Below, piece after piece: positions 22,501-32,930 of a stretch of DNA of 64,000 bases. Below the pieces are notes generated by a model, which saw nothing but the letters and a program-made list of their open reading frames with translations, was not told the origin of the DNA and did no database searches. Both the position numbers and the translations under genes were made by a program. Origin of the DNA: Gadus chalcogrammus (lineage: Eukaryota > Chordata > Actinopteri > Gadiformes > Gadidae); contig NC_079415.1 of the NCBI RefSeq assembly GCF_026213295.1, positions 35,797,247 through 35,861,246 of the forward strand. Reading direction: 5' to 3'. Within the stretch, counting starts at the first letter, position 1. Each line of letters opens with the position of its first letter.

Positions 22501-23004
22501 ACATTGTGTGTGTGTGATGTGTGTACACTGTGTGTTGCAGCCAGCTGGTGTGTGTGTGTGTGTGTACATTGTGTGTGTGTGTGTGTAATGTGTGTACGTT
22601 GTGTGTGTGTGTGTGTGTACGTTGTGTGTGTGATGTGTGTACATTGTGTGTGTGTAATGTGTGTACACTGTGTGTGTTGCAGCCAGCTGGTGTGTGTGTG
22701 TGTGTGTGTGTACATTGTGTGTGTGTGATGTGTGTACGTTGTGTGTAATGTGTGTACACTGTGTTGCAGCCAGCTGGTGTGTGTGTGTACATTGTGTGTG
22801 TGTGTGTGTAATGTGTGTACGTTGTGTGTGTGTACGTTGTGTGTGTGATGTGTGTACATTGTGTGTGTGTAATGTGTGTACACTGTGTGTGTTGCAGCCA
22901 GCTGGTGTGTGTGTGTGTGTGTGTGTGTGTGTGCATTGTGTGTGTGTGTGTGTGTGATGTGTGTACGTTGTGTGTAATGTGTGTACACCGTGTTGCAGCC
23001 AGCT

Positions 23005-23039
<35 letters not shown>

Positions 23040-23195
23040 TGTGTGTACGTTGTGTGTAATGTGTGTACACTGTGTGTGTTGCAGCCAGCTGGTGTGTGTG
23101 TGTGTGTGTGTGTGTACATTGTGTGTGTGTGTGTGTGTGTGTGATGTGTGTACGTTGTGTGTAATGTGTGTACACTGTGTGTGTTGCAGCCAGCT

Positions 23196-23228
<33 letters not shown>

Positions 23229-26200
23229 TGTGTGTACGTTGTGTGTAATGTGTATACACTGTGTGTGTTGCAGCCAGCTGGTGTGCGTGTGGGGTGCGCT
23301 CCATCGCAGGCTGCAGACCTCAGGACCGGAGCTGCTGGAGGAGAGCCGACAGCTCCTCCAGGAGGCCACCGACGCCACCGCCATCTTCCCCTTCATCAGG
23401 GTGCTCCTGGAGGAGGTGAGGCCGCGCTGCTGCTGCTCCTCCTCCTCCTCCTCCTCCTCCTCCTCCTCCTCCTCCTCCTCCTCCTCCTCCTCCTCCTCCT
23501 CCTCCTCCCCCTCCTGCTCCCTCTCCTGCTCCCTCTCCTCCTCCTCCTCCTCCTCCTCCTCCTCCTCCTCCTCCTCCTCCTCCTCCTCCTCCTCCTCCTC
23601 CTCCTCCTCCCCCTCCTCCTCCTGCTCCCTCCCCCTCCTCCTCCTGCTCCCTCCTCCTCCTGCTCCCTCCCCCTCCTCCTCCTCCCCCTCCTCCTCCCCT
23701 CCTCCTCCTGCTCCCTCTCCTCCTCCTCCCCCTCCTCCTCCTGCTCCCTCCCCCTCCTCCTCCTCCTCCTCCTCCTCCCCCTCCTCCACACCTTATCTCA
23801 GCCTTCTCTCCTCCCTCTGCTCTCCCCTCTTCCCTCACTCCTCTCCTCCCATCCTCTCTCTCTAAGCCCTACTCTCCTCACTCCTGTCCTCCTCCTCCTC
23901 CGGTAACTTCTCCTCCCTCCCCCCCTCCTCTCCTCCCTCCCCCCTCCTCCCCTCCTCTCCTCCTCCCCTCATCTCCTCCTCCTCCCCTCCTCCCCTCATC
24001 TCCTCCTCCTCCCCTCCTCCCCTCATCTCCTCCTCCTCCCCTCCTCCTCCCTCCTCTCCCCTCCTCCTCCCTCCTCTCCCCTCCTCTCCTCCTCCCCACC
24101 TCTCCTCCTCCCCTCTCCTCCTCCTCTCCTCTCCTCTCCCCTCCTCCCCTCTCCTCCTCTCCTCTCCTCTCCTCTCCTCTCCCCTCCTCTCCCCTCCTCC
24201 CCTCTCCTCTCCACCTCCTCCTCCCCTCCGGTAACCTGCCCCTCTCCTCCTCCCCTCCCCTCCTCTCCTCTCCTCTCCTCTCCCCTCCTCCCCTCTCCTC
24301 CTCCCCTCTCCTCTCCACCTCCTCCTCCCCTCCGGTAAGCTGCCCCTCTCCTCCTCCCCTCTCCCCCTCCCCTCCGGTAACCTGCCCCTCTCCTCCTCCC
24401 CTCCCCTCCTCCCCTCCCCTCCCCTCCGGTAACCTGCCCCTCTCCTCCTCCCCTCCCCTCCCCTCCGGTAACCTGCCCCTCTCCTCTCCACCCCCTCCCC
24501 TCCGGTAACCTGCCCCTCTCCTCCTCCCTGTAGCTGGGCGATGGCGGCCTGCCGTTCTGCGTGGAGCTGTGCTCCCGGGCGCTGGGCTCCGGTCTGCTGC
24601 CGGACGGCGCCGCCCGGTCCCTGATCCACAAGGCGGTGGCGGGCCTGCTGCCCCGGGACCTGGAGGTGTGCCGGGCCTGTGCGCTGCTGGTCTTCTTCCA
24701 GGACCGCAGCCTGGGCGCCTACCGCACGGCGGTCCGGCTCTACTCGCTGCCTGACCAGGAGTACCACGCCGAGGCCACACCTGTCGGGAACCACCTGCGC
24801 TTTGACCTCCTGCAGGTACCGCCCTTCAACCGTAGACCGTAGGTCGGCCCCCCCGGTGTCTCACCCCCCCGGTGTCTCACCCCCCCGGTGTCTCACCCCC
24901 CCGTTCTGTTTGTCCTCAGGCCCTGAAGAAGGACCTGGTCTTCGACCCGGAGTTCTGGAACGTGGCGGCCATCCGGTCCCACTGCCAGAAGCTCCTCAGC
25001 GGGGAGGAGCAGCGGGCTGCCAGGGAGGAGGGGCCGGAGGAGGTGCGCTGCACCAGAGAGGTCCGCCCCGCCGCCCCCCCGCCCCCCACGGCCACCGCCC
25101 CCCAACGGCCGGACAGCAGGAAACGCCCGGAGAACGGCACGGCGTCCAAACGGACGAGGCTCTGCCGTGGTCCCGCTCCGCCGCCCGGCCACGCCTCGCT
25201 GAGAAACAAAACCAAACACGCCCCGAGGACGGCCGCGCCCCCGAGGACGGCCGCGCCCCCGAGGACGGCCCCGCCCCCGAGGACGGCCCCGCCCCCGAGG
25301 GAGTCGGGGGAGTTCCTCCGGCGCTCCTGCTGGCAGCCGGGCAGAACCAACGACGGGTTCCCCTCGGGCCGCGGGGAGCCGCGCCGCATCACGCGCTTCT
25401 CGGAGAAGAACTGCCCCAAGCGCCGGATCCGCACGCCCCGCTGGCTCCTGGAGGACTCGGGAACGCTGGAGATGGACGCCCGCCGCGAGGGGAAGAAGCT
25501 CCGGAGGAAACGGCGTCAGCAGGAGCAGGAGGAGGAGCAGCAGGCGCAGGCCCGGGCGCTGGTCAAAAGGAGCGCCTCCGCTCCGCCCAGGACCGACGCC
25601 AAGGACAAACAAAGCCTGACCCGGCACCTGAAGGGCCTCTCGCTGGACTACCTGCGGCCCGCCTCGCCCGCCCGCGTCGTCCTGGAGCTCTCTCTGCCCG
25701 ACAACGAGCTGACGGACATCTTCACCGAGGAGAGCCGGAGGAACGGCCTGCCCCCGGCGCTGCCGTACCCGCCGTCGCCCTGGCCGCCCGGGCCCCAGCC
25801 GGCGGACCGCCCCCCCCGCCTGAAGCATGTCGTCATCCGGGCGTCGGACCAGGTCTCGCTGGCGCGGCAACTCCACTGCTACTCGCGCCGCAACAAGCAC
25901 CTGGCGGCGGCGGCGACCGGCGAGGTCCAGAGCGCGCCCTCGGTGGTCACGCGCTCCTCCTCCCAGGCTCCTCCCACCAAGGGCAGGCCCCGCGTGCCCC
26001 GCAGCAAGCCCCTGGTGGAGATGAAGGTGACCATCGCCTCCCACGCGCCGGTCAGGACCAGAGCCGGCCAGTCCCAGCTGGGGGGCCGGGCCCACGCTCA
26101 GGCCCTTAGTGCGGGCTCGCGGCCGGCGGATAACAAAGCCAGCCCCGTCGGGCAGCGCCCCCTGGCACCTGGGTGTACGGCTGTAAAGACGGCCCGGAGC

Positions 26201-29200
26201 CCCAGCCCCGATGCCGACACAAAGCCCTCATTAGATAACGGAGCCCGTGAGGTCGGCCCTTCGAATGCTCGCAAAGACTTGGCCGCCTTGCAACCCGGAG
26301 ACGTGTCGGAACCCGCCCGGACCGACGCTGCGGCTGACGGTCCCTCGGCCGAGGCCCGACACGACGGCGGCCGACACGGAGGAGACGCGGCCGCATGCGG
26401 GGCCTCGGACCCCCTCGGCCGCCGCGGCGAGGAGGACCTGCATGGGCTGCGGTTGCTGTCGGAGACGGTGAGCGCGCTGGCGCCTCAGTCCGTCCCCGAG
26501 GCCTCGGGGGAGGCCGTGGAGGAGCGGAGCCTCCCCGCGCAGCGGAGCCCTTCGCTGGGCAGCGGCCCGGACTCGCCCCCGGACCGGTCCGCGTGTTCGC
26601 CCAGCGCGCCGGGCTCCGGGGAGGAGCGGGCCCGGGAGGCGGGGTCCGGTGAGCCGCGCCTGGAGCACCGCTGCAGCCTCTGCGATAAGGTGTTCAGGGG
26701 CAAGCGCGTGGCGGTGCACGCCATGTTCCACTACCGCAGACACCAGTGCATGTTCTGCCGCACGCCGCTGAAGCACGGCCACCTGGCCATGCTGCACGTG
26801 TCGGAGCACATCGACGCGCTGAAGAGACGGGAGGCCGAGCGCGAGGAGCGAGGCGGCGGCCGTCGGGAGGGGAGCGAGGCGCTCCGGAGCACAGGCCCGC
26901 CGCAAGCAGCAGGCGGCCAGAGGCGACCCAGGACACCCCTAACCCCCGCTGCCTCGGCCGCGTGTTCCCCCTCCGGATCCAGGCGGTTACGCTCCGACGG
27001 CAGCGTCTCGAAGGGAAGTCCGGCCCCCTCGCCCGGTGCCAAGGTCAACGGACACCTGAAGGGCCCCGCCCCCCACCAGCAGCGCCCCCCCCTGCCGGTC
27101 CTAGAGGATAAACCTGCGACAACAGACCCCCCGCCCAGCGAGCCCCCCCGGCCGTCCACACAAACCGCTGGACGTCTGGAAGCGGGGTCTGCGGTCGCCG
27201 CGGAGACCTGCTGCCCGGTAGCGGGCTGCCCCTGGCGCGCCGCCCTATCCCGGAGCTCGGTGGCGCTGCTGTACCACGCGCTGGAGGCCCACCCCCGCGA
27301 CCACGCCCCCCTGCGGCTGGCCTTCAGCGCGTTCGACGGGCAGTGCAGCGTGTGCCTGCGTGTGCTCTGGAGCTTCCAGCACTACCGGCACCACGTAGAG
27401 CGCCACCGCCTCGCCCCGCGCCACCCCTGCCTCCACCGGGGCTGCGGGGCGCGCTTCCGGACGGGCATGGAGATGAGGCGCCACTCCCGGAGGCACCGCC
27501 CCCTGCAGGCCGGCTGCTGCGTGCCCGGCTGCTCGCGCCTCTTCATCTGCCTCTGGGCGCTGAACCTCCACGAGCGGGAGCACTACACCGCCGGCGGCGA
27601 CGCCGAGCCGGCCGAGGCTCGCGGGGCGGCAGACCCCGGGGCCAGGAGGACGGGGGCCAGGCCGGACCCCGCTCAGGCTACCCCCGCGCGGGCCAAGAGT
27701 CGCCTGAAGGTCAGCGAGCGGGCCGCGGAGGCGGAGCCTCACTCGGAGGTCAGAGCGGGGGGTTCGGGGACGAGGAGGTCTCCAGGTTCCAGGCGGGTTC
27801 AGGGTCCCGCCCATTGCGCAGCCGGACCCCGCAGTGCGGCCTCACACAAGCAGAGGAGAACGCCTTCGAGACAAAGAGCTGAGCCCATTCAGCCAGCCCC
27901 GGTCGCCAGCGGCAACAGGATGAGACGGGGTCTCAGCGGCAGGCCGGTCAAACTCGACACCGATGGCCACAAAACGAAAAATCCTCCCGCGCCGTTGACG
28001 GAGGCGAGTACGACATCAGCTGTTCAGAAACCAGCTCGCAAACGGGAAGCTGGACTCATTTTGGCGGAAGAACGGCAGTCCTATCACAAATCAAGGTTGA
28101 CCTCAACGTTCCACGAAGAGTCGCCTCCTTTGACCTCTAAAGAACAGGAAAAGTCGGCTCCTTTAGACCAGGAACAGTTGGCTCCTTTAGACCAGGAACA
28201 GTCGGCTCCTTTAGACCAGAAACAGTTGGCTCCTTTAGACCAGGAACAGTTGGCTCCTTTAGACCAGGAACAGTCGGCTCCTTTAGACCAGGAACAGTCG
28301 GCTCCTTTAGACCAGGAACAGTTGGCTCCTTTAGACCAGGAACAGTTGGCTCCTTTAGACCAGGAACAGTTGACTCTTTTAGACCAGGAACAGTCTTCAA
28401 CTTTTGACCAGAAAGAGTCGGCTCCTTTAGACCAGGAACAGTCAGCAACTTTAGACCAGAAACAGTTGGCTCCTTTAGACCAGAAACAGTTGGCTCCTTT
28501 AGACCAGGAACAGTTGGCTCCTTTAGACCAGGAACAGTTGACTCTTTTAGACCAGGAACAGTCTTCAACTTTTGACCAGAAAGAGTCGGCTCCTTTAGAC
28601 CAGGAACAGTCGGCAACTTTAGACCAGGAACAGTCTGCACCTTTAGACCAGGAACAGTCTGCACCTTTAGACCAGGAACAGTCTGCACCTATAGACCAGG
28701 AACAGTCGGCTCCTTTAGACCAGGAACAGTCTGCACCTTTAGACCAGGAACAGTCTGCACCTTTAGACCAGGAACAGTCGGCTACTTTAGACCAGGAACA
28801 GTCGGCACCTCTATACCAGGAACAGTCTGTTCTTTTAGACCAGGAAGAGTCGGCTCATTTAGACCAGGAACACTTGGCTCCTTTAGACCAGGAACAGTCT
28901 GCACCTTTAGACCAGGAACAGTTGGCTCCTTTAGACCAGGAACAGTCTGCACCTTTAGACCAGGAACAGTCTGCTCCTTTAGACCAGGAACAGTCTGCAA
29001 CTTTAGACCAGGAACAGTCGGCAACTTTAGACCAGGAACAGTCTGCAACTTTAGACCAGGAACAGTCGGCTCCTTTAGACCAGGAACAGTCTGTTCTTTT
29101 AGACCAGGAACAGTCTGTTCTTTTAGACCAGGAACAGTGTGTTCTTTTAGACCAGGAACAGTGTGTTCTTTTAGACCAGGAACAGTCGGCAACTTTAGAC

Positions 29201-31002
29201 CAGGAACAGTCGGCACCTCTATACCAGGAACAGTCGGCTCCTTTAGACCAGAAAGAGTCGGCTCATTTAGACCAGAAAGAGTCGGCTCATTTAGACCAGG
29301 AAGAGTCGGCTCCTTTAGACCAGGAAGAGTCGGCTCCTTTAGACCAGGAAGCGTCGGCTCCTTTAGACCAGGAAGCGTCGGCTCCTTTAGACCAGGAAGC
29401 GTCGGCTCCTTTAGACCAGGAAGCGTCGGCTCCTTTAGACCAGAAAGCGTCTGCACCTTTAGACCAGGAAGAGTCGGCTTCTTTGGCCTCTAAAAAGCAA
29501 GAACAGTCGTCTTCTTTGACCTCTACAGAACAAGAACAGTCGTCTTCTTTGACCTATACAGAACAAGAACAGTCGGCTTCTTTGACCTCTACAGAACAAG
29601 AACAGTCGGCTTCTTTGACCTCTACAGAACAAGAACAGTCGGCTCCTTTAGACCAAGAACAGTCGGCTCTTTTGGACCAAGAACAAGAACAGTCTGCTCC
29701 TTTGGCCTCTGTGGACCAGGAAGAGTTGGCTCCTTTAGACCAGGAACAGTTGGCTCCTTTAGACCAGGAACAGTCGGCTCCTTTAGACCAGGAACAGTTG
29801 GCTCCTTTAGACCAGGAACAGTCGGCTCCTTTAGACCAGGAACAGTCGGCTCCTTTAGACCAGGAACAGTCGGCTCCTTTAGACCAGGAACAGTCGGCTC
29901 CTTTAGACCAGGAACAGTCTGCCTCTCCAGACCAGGAACAGTCAGGGCCTTTAGACCAGGAACAGTCGGCACCTTTAGACCAGGAACAGTCGGCTCCTTT
30001 GGCCTCTCCAGACCAGGAACAGCTGAAAATACATCAAGCGTCCAAAAAACACAAACCTATTTCAGCTGCTCCAAAGAATTCCGATGTTGATTTGGTAAAG
30101 AAGGGAAGGGTTGCCCATTTAAACAGCGGTCCAAAGTCCAAAGCAGCCTCTACCGGCAACGCACCTAAATCAAAGTGCGGAACTCAGACCAAAATGAAAG
30201 ATCTCAAAGTCGGCAAGGTAACAAAAACTGCCTCGGTCACCAAGGCAATAAAAACTGCCTCGGTCACCAAGGCAACAAAAACTGCCTCAGTCACCAAGAC
30301 AACAGAAACTGCCTCGGTCACCAAGGCAACGAAAGCTTCCTCCGTCACCAAGGCAAAGAGAGCTCCCTCCGTCGCCAAGGTCACAAAATCAACCGCGGTC
30401 GCCAAGGCACCGAAAGCTCCCTCCGTCGCCAAGGCAACAAAAGCTCACTCCGTCGCCAAGGCAACAGAGGTTACAGCGGTTGCCAAGGCAACGGAGGTTA
30501 CAGCCGTCACCCAGACGTGTGATACTCCACAGGAGGCCCCCGCCACCGAGCCCTCCCCCGCTGGCCCCCATCAGCGGGGCGCGGGCGACGGTGTCGGCTA
30601 CACGGTGCTGATCAACGGAGCGGCCGCCGTGAAGCGGAGGGCCGCGGACGAGGCCACGCCCCCCTCCTACCGCAAGAACTACTTCCGCGCCCCGCCCACC
30701 ACCTACCTGGACGAGCGCTTCACCAACATGCCCAAGCGCCGCAAGCACATGTCCATGTTCCGCTCGGCGGCCCCCAGGAGCCCGGAGCCCCAGGCCGCCG
30801 CCACGCGCTGCCCCAGCTGCTTCAGCTCCTTCCTGCGGCAGGACGAGCTGCAGGCGCACCTCCGGGACCACCGCTGCTCCGGCATGTTCGGCTTCGACTC
30901 CGACGAAGGTGAGTGTGTGGCCTGTAGACCCCCGGACACCGTCAGATAGCCTGAGATACCGTCTGCTGACGTCATGTCCCCCCCCCCGCAGACGACAGCT
31001 GA
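11131..31002 (+). CDS. znf654: Large zinc-finger protein, ZNF654/ZNF292/RLF family (10 coding exons, 2409 aa)
   Basis: Probable nuclear DNA-binding protein; molecular role poorly known for the family. Exons: 11131-11259, 12264-12409, 14120-14201, 14293-14428, 15581-15786, 16034-16144, 23278-23415, 24534-24815, 24920-30908, 30992-31002; phases agree. Residues 1-440 match the helical N-terminal region of ZNF292/ZNF654/RLF, e.g. SSLALSVFELLLFL, LPRDLEVCRACAL, PDQEYHAE, FDPEFWN. C2H2 fingers lie near residues 994-1042 (two), 1174-1298 (four) and 2374-2397 (one), the last followed by FGFDSDEDDS and the end. Residues about 1484-2112 are an 8-residue LDQEQSAP-type repeat, then KATKTASVT-type repeats. 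AYRTAVRLY and PDQEYHAE fit ZNF654 better than RLF; the symbol is a best guess (about 0.6). The exon 7 acceptor was set to CCAG|CTG by phase. Intron 6 holds a 3.5-kb tandem duplication. Confidence 0.88.
11560..12010. repeat. TG-rich diverged repeats, znf654 intron 1
   Basis: Several (TG)n tracts separated by copies of GTCCACTAGTCTAGAGTGTG. The rest of intron 1 (11260-12263) shows nothing recognisable. A CT tract and 16-18 C run at 12222-12260 form the exon 2 polypyrimidine tract. Confidence 0.75.
12386..13660. repeat. Minisatellites carrying the exon 2 donor, znf654 intron 2
   Basis: The end of exon 2 with its donor (CTCGCTGGCCCTGTGAGCTC, junction after 12409) recurs at about 12542, 12712 and 12845, and in diverged form near 13643. 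Copies are separated by ACTCACCCTCTGACGC-type units. From about 12990 a 60- to 65-bp unit with CAGTCACTCACTCAGCCAGT and GACTCACTCATTCACCCTCT is repeated about ten times. Confidence 0.85.
13670..14118. repeat. Minisatellite carrying the exon 3 acceptor, znf654 intron 2
   Basis: Unit TAACTGGGAGTTGTGTGTTC plus AGTACCAGTAC. Some units read GAGTTGTGTCCTCAGGAGTG, as does the real exon 3 border (AG at 14118-14119), so the acceptor and first exon bases are part of the array (copies near 13791 and 13911). Confidence 0.85.
14178..14240. repeat. Direct duplication spanning the znf654 exon 3 donor
   Basis: The end of exon 3 with donor (ACCCTCCAGGTCAGTACCCT, junction after 14201) is repeated once with a 34-bp offset (second donor at 14236). 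Use of the second site would add 34 bases and shift the frame. Confidence 0.85.
14435..14460. repeat. Poly-C tract (26 C)
   Basis: Starts six bases inside intron 4 and is uninterrupted. Confidence 0.9.
14701..14970 (-). pseudogene. hAT/CGGBP1-like zinc-finger fragment
   Basis: The minus-strand frame starting at 14970 begins MKAGGKLFCTACNVVVEHKR and continues KSSIDEHFATAKH, a C-x2-C...H...H finger much like the N-terminal finger of vertebrate CGGBP1, which descends from a hAT transposase. After about residue 40 the similarity is lost and no transposase core follows, so this is a transposon remnant rather than a gene. It lies in znf654 intron 4, on the opposite strand. AT-rich flanks at 14585-14700 probably belong to the same element. 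A SINE abuts it at 15008. Confidence 0.6.
15008..15190 (-). mobile_element. tRNA-derived SINE with fish-type tail
   Basis: Read on the minus strand: a tRNA-like head with A-box-like AGAGCAGTTGTCTCG and B box GGTTGCTAGTTCGATCCCC at the high-coordinate end, a body, then the tail GTAAGTCGCTTTAGATAAAA and GCGTCTGCTAAATGCC. This tail is very common in teleost SINEs. Nearly full length, in znf654 intron 4. Confidence 0.75.
15370..15575. repeat. Polypyrimidine tract before znf654 exon 5
   Basis: About 200 bases of almost pure C and T (CTCCTC and CCCTCC units) leading to the acceptor at 15579-15580. Confidence 0.9.
15790..16025. repeat. Purine-rich GGA/GGT repeats, znf654 intron 5
   Basis: Unit close to GGAGGAGCAGAAGGTGGAGG with variants and G runs, filling intron 5. 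Confidence 0.85.
16193..19824. repeat. Tandem duplication in znf654 intron 6, copy 1
   Basis: Starts GCTGTGTTTACCTTTTGTTC. It holds a long GTGTAAAGTGTGTACGTTGT minisatellite (about 16200-18290), an AT-rich unique spacer (18300-18680), then blocks ending in GTTGCAGCCAGCTGGTGTG. It ends with a partial copy of exon 7. The spacer matches copy 2 at a constant offset of 3500 with no difference that I saw. Confidence 0.9.
19780..19824 (+). pseudogene. Partial copy of znf654 exon 7
   Basis: Identical to the first 45 bases of exon 7 (23278-23322), preceded by the same acceptor. At 19825 it breaks into the start of copy 2 (GCTGTGTTTACC). It has no donor of its own. Splicing into it would give about 15 correct residues and then a stop shortly after. 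Confidence 0.85.
19825..23322. repeat. Tandem duplication in znf654 intron 6, copy 2
   Basis: Second copy of the 3.5-kb unit in the same order: TGTAAAG minisatellite, AT-rich spacer (21800-22180), acceptor-bearing TG blocks, then the real exon 7 start. It differs from copy 1 mainly in copy number within the arrays. Each copy holds about ten acceptor-like GTTGCAGCCAGCTGG segments. Confidence 0.9.
23425..24530. repeat. 1.1-kb polypyrimidine block, znf654 intron 7
   Basis: Nearly pure C/T on the plus strand: (CTC)n at 23433-23620, then CTCCTCCCCT units. Units of CTCCGGTAACCTGCCCCTCT occur about six times near 24220-24520. The whole intron is this block. Such mirror-like tracts can form triplex (H-)DNA. 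Confidence 0.9.
24842..24915. repeat. 16-bp repeat, znf654 intron 8
   Basis: CCCCCCGGTGTCTCAC repeated three to four times; it fills the short intron. Confidence 0.85.
25218..25305 (+). repeat. Coding minisatellite, PRTAAP-type
   Basis: 18-bp unit around CCGAGGACGGCCGCGCC repeated about five times in frame in exon 9, giving PRTAAPPRTAAPPRTAPP-like Pro/Arg-rich sequence near residue 515. Confidence 0.85.
28141..30024 (+). repeat. Coding minisatellite, LDQEQSAP octapeptide (about 70 copies)
   Basis: 24-bp unit close to CCTTTAGACCAGGAACAGTC, in frame in znf654 exon 9, residues about 1484-2112. Variants at the last positions give SAP, LAP, SVL, SAT and SAH; one patch at 29485-29640 has a SLTSTEQEQSA variant. 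The sequence is acidic and Gln-rich, probably disordered. All copies keep the frame with no stop. The reverse strand is also open for long stretches, which is a by-product of the unit. Confidence 0.95.
30200..30515 (+). repeat. Coding repeat, KATKTASVT type
   Basis: 27-bp in-frame unit around ACTGCCTCGGTCACCAAGGC, about eleven copies, giving Lys/Thr/Ala/Val/Ser-rich sequence. It is basic, in contrast to the acidic octapeptide block before it. Confidence 0.9.
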
Positions 31003-31014
31003 GCGTCCCGGGAG

Positions 31015-31200
31015 TCACCTGGAGGCCGGGACACCTGGACCACGGCGAGACCGGGGCCGGCACACACCTGGGGGCTGGAGGGCGGGACACCAGGACCACG
31101 GCGAGACCGGGGCCGGCACACACCTGGGGGCTGGAGGGCGGGACACCAGGACCACGGCGAGACCGGGGCCGGCACACACCTGGGGGCTGGAGGGCGGCGG
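31015..31200. repeat. 56-bp repeat in the znf654 3' UTR
   Basis: Three to four copies of a unit with GGACCACGGCGAGACCGGGG and CACACACCTGGGGGCTGGAG, starting 13 bases after the stop codon. Confidence 0.9.
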
Positions 31201-31266
31201 AGACATTGGGTTATGGGGGGAGGGGGGGTAATGGGGGGGGGGGGGGGGCGGGCGTAGAGATGTAGT

Positions 31267-31272
31267 ATTAAA
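31267..31272 (+). promoter_or_regulatory. Possible poly(A) signal ATTAAA, znf654
   Basis: ATTAAA 265 bases past the stop. A more distal AATAAA exists at 32613, so a short and a long 3' UTR are both possible. Confidence 0.45.
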
Positions 31273-31659
31273 GTGCCTGGCCGGACGGACGCGTCCCGGC
31301 TGCAGAAAGCTGTGAAAGAGACTGAAGCCATAACACCTCCTTCACGTTTTGCGTTTTGCACTAGGCAGTCGACTGACCTTCCTTTTGGTTATTTTATTCC
31401 GCGTTGATACTTGAAATATTTTGTAATAATGTAAACCAACGGTGATTCTGCCGCGTTTCATCAATTATTTAAACCTTCAGGGGGAGGAGCTTGCACTAGA
31501 CTCACCGTAGGCCTCAACAGTGAGTGGATCAAGTGGGGGAGACGTTCTGGTTCTACTGCAGTACCGACGACCGCCAGCGAGAGCAGTGGTCACCACAGGG
31601 CCTCTTATCAAAGGGGTCAGCCTGCATCGACCGGTTCAGCACGTCTGAGTCGAGCACCG

Positions 31660-32108
31660 ACAAAATGCGTCCTGGGAACGGTGCCACTGCGTCCTGGGAG
31701 CAGTGCCACTGTCCTGGGAGCGTTGTCACTGCGTCCTGGGAGCGTTGTCACTGCGTCCTGGGAGCAGTGCCACTGCGTCCTGGGAGCAGTGTCACTGCGT
31801 CCTGGGAGCAGTGACACTGCTCCCAGGACGCAGTGCCACTGCGTCCTGGGAGCAGTGTCACTGCGTCCTGGGAGTGTTGCCACTGCGTCCTGGGAGTGTT
31901 GCCACTGCGTCCTGGGAGCAGTGCCACTGCGTCCTGGGAGCAGTGCCACTGCGTCCTGGGAGCAGTGCCACTGCGTCCTGGGAGCAGTGCCACTGCGTCC
32001 TGGGAGCAGTGTCACTGCGTCCTGGGAGCAGTGTCACTGCGTCCTGGGAGCGTTGCCACTGCGTCCTGGGAGCAGTGCCACTGCGTCCTGGGAGCGTTGT
32101 CACTGCAT
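31660..32108. repeat. 22-bp minisatellite with one inverted unit
   Basis: Unit GCGTCCTGGGAGCAGTGCCA plus two bases, about 20 copies. One unit is inverted, so 31808-31835 and 31837-31864 form a perfect 28-bp inverted repeat with a one-base spacer. Confidence 0.9.
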
Positions 32109-32109
32109 G

Positions 32110-32930
32110 TTTTGCTATCCAGGATCGTCTGATCAGTCATACTTTTATGCCACTTTTTAAAGGGGACCTATCAAATGGATCCCAAACCGAGTCAGAAGTT
32201 TTAAAAAAACAAAAGGGCAGGTTTGATCCAGATCAAATGTAAGATCGGTTTACATTATCTGATTTTAGTTTGGAATCCCTCTAGCTTTGAAAAACCCATT
32301 TCCAATATTTGATCCGATCTGTGATCCGAAATCCCCCTGGATATCTTTTGAGACACTGGGCCCAGGACATCAGGACTGTCCGGATTGACCGTCTCTTACG
32401 AGGACTGTCTGTTTTGCACGTCGGTTACGAGGACTGTGGTTTGAAGACGTATCTTTTGAGCGTTTCTAGTGAAGCGACCGGTTTAATTTATTGGCAGGCT
32501 TTATTTTCTATCTTTTGTAAATATTTGAAGAGTTTGGCTTATATATAAGTATATACAAGGGTGTATTGTATACGGGTTGCAGGCCTGGGATTTTATAACA
32601 CTGTTGAATCACAATAAAACTAATTCAGCGTTGCTGTTGAATTTTTAACCGTAAACCTCAAAACATTCCTTGGTTTCTTTTGTATTCTTTGACTTCCATC
32701 GACATTCGTATCGGTCTATCGCACTGTACTGTTCACGTTACAGCGCTTGAGTCAGATGAATACCGCTTTACTGATCGTGTTCGGTATTGTATGTTGGCAT
32801 TAAGGGGGGCAAATGTTATCGTCGTTTTTTTTGTATTGTAATCTTCTAGCTCTAGACGGAGTCGGCCATTTAGGGGCCGACGCTCGGTTGGAGATCGTAG
32901 AATCAAATATTTTGTGCCAAAGATCAACAG
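32110..32930. other. AT-rich probable distal znf654 3' UTR
   Basis: No protein gene. Sequence composition is UTR-like, with TTTGTAAATATTTGAAG, then AATAAA at 32613-32618. Beyond 32640 I see nothing recognisable. Confidence 0.4.
32613..32618 (+). promoter_or_regulatory. Possible distal poly(A) signal AATAAA
   Basis: Canonical hexamer in an AT-rich context, 1.6 kb past the znf654 stop. It would place the 31660-32108 minisatellite inside the transcript. Confidence 0.4.

Noticed and set aside
17248..23789. Very long reverse-strand open frames of His/Thr/Tyr/Leu repeats
   Set aside because: They are by-products of the TGTAAAG and TG minisatellites in znf654 intron 6; no non-repeat protein sequence and they lie opposite a real gene.
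28137..29972. Reverse-strand frames coding GLKEPTVP repeats
   Set aside because: Shadow of the LDQEQSAP coding minisatellite. The plus-strand frame is the one continuous with the family domains and zinc fingers.
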